Made by a program: the position numbers and the translations under genes. A stretch of 64,000 nucleotides of DNA. Source: Chloroflexota bacterium (GTDB lineage: Bacteria; Chloroflexota; Anaerolineae; Aggregatilineales; Phototrophicaceae). The stretch is taken from NCBI GenBank assembly GCA_020161935.1, contig JAIUNI010000012.1, positions 124,001 to 188,000 of the forward strand. Direction: 5' to 3'. Positions 58,622 through 64,000 of the stretch are shown in pieces (the first letter of the stretch is position 1; each line of letters begins with the position of its first letter). The notes beneath the pieces are model-generated. The model was not told the origin of the DNA. It searched no databases and saw only the letters and a list, made by a program, of their open reading frames with translations.

Positions 58622-59653
58622 TTATTTTTTCTCTCGCAGATCGAGGCACGAGTCGCGCACAATAAAGTCGCTGTACAGGATGCTTTGAACGGGAATATCC
58701 ATCTCGCCGTTAATCAGCCGGTGCAGTTTGTCAAAGGCGACCGCGCCCATTTCGTACTTCGGTACGCTGATGGTTGTCAGGGGTGGGCGGGTATAGGCGC
58801 TCTCGGCGATGTTATCCATGCTAACAATCGAAATGTCCTCAGGGATACGCAGCCCGTGTTCCTTAATGGCCTCCATCGCACCCAGCGCGGTTTTATCGCT
58901 GATAGCGACTACGGCAGTAGGGCGGGTCGGCAGTCGCAGGATTTCCTGCATCTGCATGTAGCCCTTGTGCGGGTGGCCGGAAACCGGCTTGGGCATCCAC
59001 TCTGGCCGCAGCGTCATACCGGCTTCACCGGCAGCCGCCAAAATGCCGAGCAAGCGATGAACGAGGCTGCTGTATTTAGTCGGGCCTTTGAGGACGGCAA
59101 TTTCAGTATGCCCCATCTCGATGACGTAGCGCATCATGGTATAGCCGACCATGAAGTGATCGCCAACGACGGTGGGAATCTTCTGGTTCATGACGTGGTT
59201 TTCAATCAGCACCAACGGCAGGCGAACCGACTTCAACTGGTCGATCATTTCGAGCGTGATGTCGCCGTCGTTGGCGACCACCAAACCCTTAAGCTGGGGG
59301 ACGAGGCTGTTAATCAGCTCGTCCAAGTTGTCGTGGTTACGGTCGAACATGGACAGGATGACGTGGTAGCCCATGCGCTGCGCTTCCGTCTGGAAGCCGC
59401 GAATGACCTCACCGTAGAAGGCATCCATGATAACAGGCATGGAGTTCTTCTCGATCAGGATGCCGATGGCCTGTTTAGCCGTATTCTCTTGGGTGATCGT
59501 ATTTTTATAACCGAGGTTCGAAATGATTTCTTGAACATGCTCCCGAATTTCGGGCGAGACTCCCGGTTTGCCATTTACCACCAGTGATACTGCCGAAAGC
59601 GACACGCCAGCCTGACGTGCCACATCGCGCATATTAGGTCGTTGTTTCCGCAT
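58622..59653 (-). CDS. LacI-family transcriptional regulator
   Basis: This 343-residue repressor has the N-terminal helix-turn-helix MRDVARQAGVSLSAVSLVVN with the hinge helix near residue 55, then a periplasmic-binding-like effector domain (AIGILIEKNSMPVIMDAFYG, DISIVSMDNIAESAYTRPPL). It is divergent from the sugar ABC operon across a 656-base gap, so it is the likely repressor of that operon and of the arabinofuranosidase. The effector sugar is probably arabinose or an arabino-oligosaccharide by association. Confidence 0.92.
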   Translation of the reverse strand: MRKQRPNMRDVARQAGVSLSAVSLVVNGKPGVSPEIREHVQEIISNLGYKNTITQENTAKQAIGILIEKNSMPVIMDAFYGEVIRGFQTEAQRMGYHVILSMFDRNHDNLDELINSLVPQLKGLVVANDGDITLEMIDQLKSVRLPLVLIENHVMNQKIPTVVGDHFMVGYTMMRYVIEMGHTEIAVLKGPTKYSSLVHRLLGILAAAGEAGMTLRPEWMPKPVSGHPHKGYMQMQEILRLPTRPTAVVAISDKTALGAMEAIKEHGLRIPEDISIVSMDNIAESAYTRPPLTTISVPKYEMGAVAFDKLHRLINGEMDIPVQSILYSDFIVRDSCLDLREKK

Positions 59654-59840
59654 GACTAAACCTTATTTCAATTTACAAAGACATTCTTAATTTTCGTATT
59701 CGCGTCGCCATCGGATGAATTCTGAGGGCGATTTACTACTTTAAAGCGTGTTGCCACAAATCTTATATTATAGAGTTGTGGATTTATTTGTGACCCGAAC
59801 GGATAAACGTACTCTCTTTTACGTGACTTTTGTCTAGTAC

Positions 59841-59854
59841 AAGTTTATAAACTT
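59841..59854. promoter_or_regulatory. 14-base palindrome, possible operator
   Basis: AAGTTTATAAACTT is perfectly symmetrical and lies between the LacI gene and the ABC operon. It lacks the CG centre of most LacI operators, so the link is tentative. Confidence 0.35.
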
Positions 59855-60005
59855 TGAACAATACGAACTGTTGCGTTTCACCATCCTTTTAGTCCATACT
59901 CTAATAGAAGAACCGTTAAAAAGCGTGTGTTTATCGTTCGTCACTAGCGTAGACATGATAAAAATCACTACTAAACAACTTGTATTATATACACGAACAG
60001 TTTAC

Positions 60006-60033
60006 TTGACAAACAAGAACAACGCGCTATACT
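60006..60033 (+). promoter_or_regulatory. Promoter of the sugar ABC operon
   Basis: TTGACA and TATACT are separated by 16 bases. The transcript would have a leader of about 270 bases before the binding protein, unusually long, unless another promoter lies closer. Confidence 0.5.
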
Positions 60034-60309
60034 GTTCAATATTGATGCGCTTTATTTGATAAAAATTGTGTGTTAAGCGATCTAAATATTATCCCCATTA
60101 TGTCACCCATAACGTTGCGGATACAGCAGCCCACCCAATCTTTATCATGCAAGCCATCACGCTCATTTGTGAAAAACATTTGCTGACTCACCGTCACTAG
60201 ATGTTTACCCACCAACCCCGCAAGCTAACTGTTAAGGAGGGGCAAATACAATCCATCACTCTCACGAATATCACCTCAATATTTTGTTTCTTGTTTAAGG
60301 AGATTTGAT

Positions 60310-61662
60310 ATGAAGCGTCCCGCTCTATTCGGTTTAGTGCTCGCCCTCATCGTTTGCATGATGGCTCTGGTGGCGATGCCCATCAGCGCACAAGATGCAC
60401 CGGCTCCTCTGCCGACCGCAACCGACATTCCGCCTGTTGAACTCGGTACTGGTGGTACTCACATTTCGTTCTGGAACGGTTTGACCGGTTCGGACGGCGT
60501 AACCTTGATCGACATGCTCTCGCCCTTCACCGCTGAACATCCAGAAGTCTCGGTCACGGTTGAACAAATTCCTTGGGGTACCCTGTACACCAAGCTGCAA
60601 GCCGCGTTCGTCGCTGGTCAACCGCCGGATGTGTTCATCCTCCACGCTTCGGAAATCCCCCAGTTCGCCAGCTACGGCGTGCTGAAGGACCTGAGCAGTT
60701 GGTACACCGCTGGTGGCGGTTGGTTCCCCAATGACGACATTTCCGAAACCACCTACAGTGGTATGGTCTACCAAGACATTCCCTATGGTATTCCTCTGGA
60801 TAACCATGGTCGTGGTCTGTGGATCAACAAGGGTGCTTTCGAAAAGGCCGGTCTTGATCCGAACATGGAACCCCCGGTCGGTTACGATGCTTGGGTTGAA
60901 CTGTTCCAACAGTTGACGTTGGATGCCAATGGCAACAACGCCGCTTCGCCGGACTTTGACCCGAACAACGTCGTACAATGGGGTTACACCGTCGGTGAAT
61001 GGCCGCTGGTAAACTGGCTCGCCGCTCTCGTCCAAAACGGTGGCAGCTTCGTGAGCGAAGACGGCAAGACCGTTACCGTCAACTCGGAAGCTGGCGTTCT
61101 GGCGCTGCAACAGGCGATTGACCTCGTTTACAAGTATCATGTTTCGCCGCCCGCCGCTGGTTTCGACACGTGGCAGGGTTTTGGTGCTGGCACCGTCGCC
61201 ATTCTCCCGACAGGTTCATGGTTCCGTAACCAAGCCGCGACCTTCAGCGACATCGACAGCGCTCCGTGGCCGAACGTTACGTTTGGTTCTCAACCAGCTA
61301 CTTGGTTCGGCGCTCACACATGGATGGTTCCCGCCACCCTCGAAGGTGACAAGCTCACCGCTGTTCAGACCTTGATCGAATGGGTCAGCAATAACCAGAA
61401 GACTTGGGCAGACTCCGGTCAGGTTCCGGCTCGCCTCTCGGTACAGGCTGAACTTGATACTGAAGGCTATGCGTCGAACATTCTCCTCGGTCAAACATTC
61501 TCAGACTACGGTATTCAGGACTTCCAGAGCACCGTCATCCAAGAAATGTACGCCGCGCTTGATCCTGAACTGAGTGCTGCGCTCAACAACCAGAAGACTG
61601 CTCAACAGGCTCTGGACGATGCGGCATCTCGTATGCAGCAGGCGTTAGACCGCGCTGGCTAA
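60310..61662 (+). CDS. Sugar ABC transporter substrate-binding protein
   Basis: This is a 450-residue exported binding protein (family 1). AAGGAG lies eight bases before the ATG. The signal peptide is MKRPALFGLVLALIVCMMAL then VAMPISAQDA, a Sec type without a lipobox. The mature protein has HISFWNGLTGSDGVTLIDML and VEQIPWGTLYTKLQAAFVAG, typical of MalE/AraN-like proteins, and many tryptophans for sugar stacking. The next genes are its permeases. The GH51 gene at the end suggests arabinose-type substrates. Confidence 0.92.
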   Translation: MKRPALFGLVLALIVCMMALVAMPISAQDAPAPLPTATDIPPVELGTGGTHISFWNGLTGSDGVTLIDMLSPFTAEHPEVSVTVEQIPWGTLYTKLQAAFVAGQPPDVFILHASEIPQFASYGVLKDLSSWYTAGGGWFPNDDISETTYSGMVYQDIPYGIPLDNHGRGLWINKGAFEKAGLDPNMEPPVGYDAWVELFQQLTLDANGNNAASPDFDPNNVVQWGYTVGEWPLVNWLAALVQNGGSFVSEDGKTVTVNSEAGVLALQQAIDLVYKYHVSPPAAGFDTWQGFGAGTVAILPTGSWFRNQAATFSDIDSAPWPNVTFGSQPATWFGAHTWMVPATLEGDKLTAVQTLIEWVSNNQKTWADSGQVPARLSVQAELDTEGYASNILLGQTFSDYGIQDFQSTVIQEMYAALDPELSAALNNQKTAQQALDDAASRMQQALDRAG

Positions 61663-61684
61663 CTAAGTACACTGCAAAGTGAAC

Positions 61685-61712
61685 GTGGGGGCAGGTGCAA
61701 ACTTGCCCCTAC
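61685..61712. repeat. GTAGGG palindrome copy 7 (inverted)
   Basis: GGGGGCAGGT and ACTTGCCCCT pair around GCAA with one G-T contact, then AC completes CTAC. It lies between the binding protein and the permeases, where it may stabilise the upstream mRNA. Confidence 0.6.
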
Positions 61713-61810
61713 ACTTCTTAAATAAACTTTTTACGAACCCTAAAATAGTCTCTTATTTCGGTGATACCATGTCACCAAAACAACTCGTATTTCCATCATT
61801 CGCTGAACGA

Positions 61811-61828
61811 GTGCTGCATCAGCATTTG
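61811..61828. promoter_or_regulatory. TGCTGCATCAGCA motif, upstream of permease
   Basis: GTGCTGCATCAGCATTTG contains the perfect dyad TGCTG-CAT-CAGCA, 63 bases before the permease ATG. It is related to sites at 19372 and 63781. Confidence 0.4.
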
Positions 61829-61873
61829 TAACGGCGCATTAGTCGACATCAAGTCAGTTGAGGAAAACCCATC

Positions 61874-62806
61874 ATGTCAACTATCGAGACAACACAGGGA
61901 GCCGTCGTTCCGAAGCGGAGGCCGTTTCAAGTGCGATTAAGCACCCGCGAAACGATTGCCGCCTACGCCTTCTTGGCTCCGTTCATCATCTTCTTTAGTG
62001 TGTTTGTTATTCGAGCCATATTTTCTGCGGTCAATATGAGCTTTTACGAATACGCGCTGTTGAAGCCTGTTCGTCCGTATGTTGGCCTCGGCAATTACCA
62101 GGAGTTATTTAGCGATTACGTTTGGTGGATCGCCGTTAAAAACACGATTATCTTCACCGTGTTAACGGTTGCCGGAACCACAACTGTCGCCCTCGTTTCA
62201 GCGGTTGCGGTCACACAGCCGATTAAAGGCGCGAATTTCTTTCGCGTCTTGCTTTATATGCCGCAGCTCCTCTCGGTCGGCGTAGTGGGCTTGATCTGGG
62301 TTTGGCTCCTCAGCACCCAATTCGGTGTCATCAATTACTTTCTCGGTTTTATAGGCATATCCCCCATAAACTGGCTCGGTGATGAATACACGGTTATTCC
62401 AGCCTTGAGCCTCACAACCATCTGGTGGGGGTTCGGCTTCCCGATGCTGATCTTCATCGCCGGTTTGCAGGGTATCCCTGAGCATCTTTACGAGGCCGCG
62501 CGGATTGACGGTGCGAGCGGACGGCAGTTGTTCTTCTACATCACCCTGCCGCTGCTGCGCCCGACGATCCTGTTCGTGACCGTCACCGGTGTGATCGCCC
62601 AATTCCAGGTGTTCGGTCAGCCCTTCATCATGACCACGGGTGGGCCGGGGCGCGCATCGTATACCGTTATTTATTACTTATATGAAATCGCGTGGCGTTC
62701 GTTCCGTATGGGATACGGTTCGGCAGTCGCGGTGGCACTCGCGGTCATCATGGCTGTCTTTACCCTGTTCCAATTCCGTGTTCTCGGCCAGCGCGTGGAC
62801 TATTAA
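61874..62806 (+). CDS. Sugar ABC permease, MalF/UgpA type
   Basis: This 310-residue membrane subunit has about six helices. The start has GAGGA upstream. TIAAYAFLAPFIIFFSVFVI is the first helix and EHLYEAARIDGASGRQLFFY near residue 205 is the EAA loop. The end, FTLFQFRVLGQRVDY, is MalF-like. It pairs with the MalG-type gene 12 bases downstream. The ATPase is not encoded here. Confidence 0.93.
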   Translation: MSTIETTQGAVVPKRRPFQVRLSTRETIAAYAFLAPFIIFFSVFVIRAIFSAVNMSFYEYALLKPVRPYVGLGNYQELFSDYVWWIAVKNTIIFTVLTVAGTTTVALVSAVAVTQPIKGANFFRVLLYMPQLLSVGVVGLIWVWLLSTQFGVINYFLGFIGISPINWLGDEYTVIPALSLTTIWWGFGFPMLIFIAGLQGIPEHLYEAARIDGASGRQLFFYITLPLLRPTILFVTVTGVIAQFQVFGQPFIMTTGGPGRASYTVIYYLYEIAWRSFRMGYGSAVAVALAVIMAVFTLFQFRVLGQRVDY

Positions 62807-62817
62807 GGAAAACCGAC

Positions 62818-63663
62818 ATGAATACTCGTCAAAATATGCTCAGTCGTAATTGGGGAACCTACGTTTTCCTCCTCATCATGTCGATTATCGTCCTGTTCCC
62901 GTTGATTATCACCTTCTCGCAGTCGTTGATGACCAACCAGCAGGTCAACCGCTGGCCGCCGCCGCTGCTGCCTGTCACCCCGACGCTCGATGCGTACAAC
63001 ACGGTCTTCTCGCAGCCTGACCTCAAGTTGGTGCTGTGGCTGGGTAACAGTATTTATGCGGCGACCTGCTACACGCTGGCGGTACTCGCCATTTGTACAC
63101 CGGCGGCGTATGCCTTCAGCCGCTTGAAGTTCCCCGGTCGTAACATCCTGTTCAGTATCCTGTTGATTACGGTCATGATCCCCTCGCAGGTGACGCTGAT
63201 CCCGAACTTCATCCTCATGAAAGATTTGAAGTTCCTCGATACCTTTAACGCGCTCATCTGGCCGGGTGCCGCGAACGTGTTCGGTGTGTTCTTGCTCCGC
63301 CAATTCATGCAGCAGATCCCGCTGGAACTTGAGGAAGCCGCGATCTTGGACGGCGCGACGTATTGGGGGCGCTTCCGTTACGTCATCCTGCCGCTGTCGA
63401 CCAACGCCATCACGGCGCTCGCTATTCTGGTCTTCCTCGGGCATTACAACGACTTGCTGTGGCCGTTCATCACGATGAACAGCTTAGAAAAGCGCACGCT
63501 GCCCGTTGGTTTGCAAATTCTGAACTCGGCCTATGCCGGTTCGTACCGCCCCATCGTGCTGGCGGGTTCGATCTTCGCCACTGTTCCCATCATCGTTTTC
63601 TACATCATCTTCCAGCGCCGCATTATTAAGGGCGTGACCTTGACGGGTATGGGTGGTCGTTAA
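62818..63663 (+). CDS. Sugar ABC permease, MalG/AraQ type
   Basis: This 281-residue subunit starts at MNTRQNMLSRNWGTYVFLLI. AAGGAAAA is upstream; a longer frame overlapping the previous gene is rejected. The EAA loop reads PLELEEAAILDGATYWGRFR near residue 182, and the C-terminus FQRRIIKGVTLTGMGGR is the MalG class ending. With the MalF-type subunit it forms the sugar channel. Confidence 0.93.
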   Translation: MNTRQNMLSRNWGTYVFLLIMSIIVLFPLIITFSQSLMTNQQVNRWPPPLLPVTPTLDAYNTVFSQPDLKLVLWLGNSIYAATCYTLAVLAICTPAAYAFSRLKFPGRNILFSILLITVMIPSQVTLIPNFILMKDLKFLDTFNALIWPGAANVFGVFLLRQFMQQIPLELEEAAILDGATYWGRFRYVILPLSTNAITALAILVFLGHYNDLLWPFITMNSLEKRTLPVGLQILNSAYAGSYRPIVLAGSIFATVPIIVFYIIFQRRIIKGVTLTGMGGR

Positions 63664-63674
63664 AAAGAGATATG

Positions 63675-63704
63675 AATAGAACCAGCGTAATGGCTGGTTC
63701 TATT
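63675..63704. terminator. Hairpin after permease genes
   Basis: AATAGAACCAGC and GCTGGTTCTATT form a perfect 12-base stem with a six-base loop. No T-run follows, so it may slow or process the transcript instead of ending it fully. Confidence 0.5.
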
Positions 63705-63780
63705 GATGTGTATTGAGATGGATGCGAGCAATCGCGTCCTTCATAAGTTTATGGTGGCTCAGTCCGTATAGGCTAGGTTT

Positions 63781-63800
63781 GTGCTGCATCACGCAGTCGC
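63781..63800. promoter_or_regulatory. TGCATCACGCAG motif upstream of GH51 gene
   Basis: GTGCTGCATCACGCAGTCGC lies 63 bases before the arabinofuranosidase ATG, exactly the same distance as the site before the permease at 61874. CTGC and GCAG flank ATCAC. Confidence 0.4.
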
Positions 63801-63843
63801 ATTTTCGACAGATCTAAATTCTTCTGAGTAAGGTGAAACACAT

Positions 63844-64000
63844 ATGGCATCTACCCAATCATCGAAAGCTACCGTTTATCTGGATACCAACCGTACCATC
63901 AGCCCCATTTCACCGCTGCTGTTTAGCGGGTTTGCTGAACACATGGGACGTTCGATTTACGAAGGCATCTACGAACCGGATTCACCCCATGCGGATGAAA
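63844..64000 (+). CDS. abfA: GH51 alpha-L-arabinofuranosidase, partial
   Basis: This is the first 52 residues of a glycosidase cut by the window edge. TISPISPLLFSGFAEHMGRS and then IYEGIYEPDSP are the hallmark opening of family 51 arabinofuranosidases (the F-x-EH-GR-x-YEGI pattern). The start is ATG after AAGGTG, and no signal peptide is seen, so it acts inside the cell on imported arabino-oligosaccharides. It follows the sugar permeases and presumably shares LacI control. Confidence 0.88.
   Translation, partial: MASTQSSKATVYLDTNRTISPISPLLFSGFAEHMGRSIYEGIYEPDSPHADE

Larger units (their letters stand above)
59654..60309. other. Long AT-rich regulatory gap
   Basis: No gene supported between the divergent LacI and sugar-binding genes. 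It contains a 14-base palindrome at 59841 and a strong promoter at 60006. The 270 bases between that promoter and the gene have no obvious structure that I can assign. Confidence 0.5.

Noticed and set aside
59871..60059. 62-codon frame in the LacI-ABC gap
   Set aside because: It overlaps the best promoter, has no ribosome site and no recognisable product.

Overview
The window looks like chromosomal DNA from a member of the Chloroflexota, most likely Anaerolineae-like. This is an inference from gene content: a fused transaldolase/glucose-6-phosphate isomerase, secreted proteins with long PPTEVPPPP and TNTPVPP linkers ahead of TolB-like propellers, many sugar ABC operons without their own ATPase, roadblock/V4R signalling genes, and intergenic DNA full of short GTAGGG-type palindromes. 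Most genes are GC-rich. The toxin-antitoxin modules, the STAND-TPR gene and its partner, and the intergenic repeats are visibly more AT-rich. I see no rRNA, tRNA, CRISPR array, transposase or origin.

Region 1 (1-21.3 kb) is a divergent carbohydrate locus around a promoter gap at 15.7-16.0 kb. Leftward, apparently largely as one long operon, run E1-alpha, E1-beta and E2 of a 2-oxoacid (PDH/acetoin type) dehydrogenase, a phosphotriesterase-family hydrolase, a large Asp-box (BNR) propeller protein, a 2-hydroxyacid dehydrogenase, a GH4 glycosidase, a PfkB kinase, a homoserine-dehydrogenase-like oxidoreductase, and an iron(III)-type binding protein with its fused permease. Rightward run a DeoR regulator, a SIS-domain sugar isomerase/deaminase, a Tat-type sugar-binding protein and two sugar permeases. 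Region 2 (21.5-32.5 kb) holds a haem-binding protein, the tal-pgi fusion and a glycan operon (four glycosyltransferases and a flippase) with a VapBC module embedded in it.

Region 3 (32.6-50.6 kb) is mixed. It has an MFS exporter, an AraD-like epimerase/aldolase with an APH-type kinase, VanZ, a sucrase/ferredoxin-like protein, a BMP-family binding protein with an unusual anchored tail, a 1036-residue secreted propeller protein, a roadblock-V4R-response regulator operon, a DUF3352 protein, a hydrolase-TetR-ABC exporter operon and a DMT transporter.

Region 4 (50.6-64 kb) begins with the most intriguing pair: a STAND-like NTPase with about eight TPR units, translationally coupled to a 90-residue single-pass membrane protein. 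The small protein carries two copies of a short motif that also seems to occur inside the NTPase. After it come an MBL hydrolase, HicAB, a repeat-rich gap, a secreted protein divergent from a MerR-TipAS regulator with a textbook 19-bp-spacer promoter, a small DUF1328 protein, and a LacI regulator divergent from a sugar ABC operon. That operon leads into a GH51 arabinofuranosidase cut by the window edge, so the locus probably takes up and hydrolyses arabinose-containing glycans.
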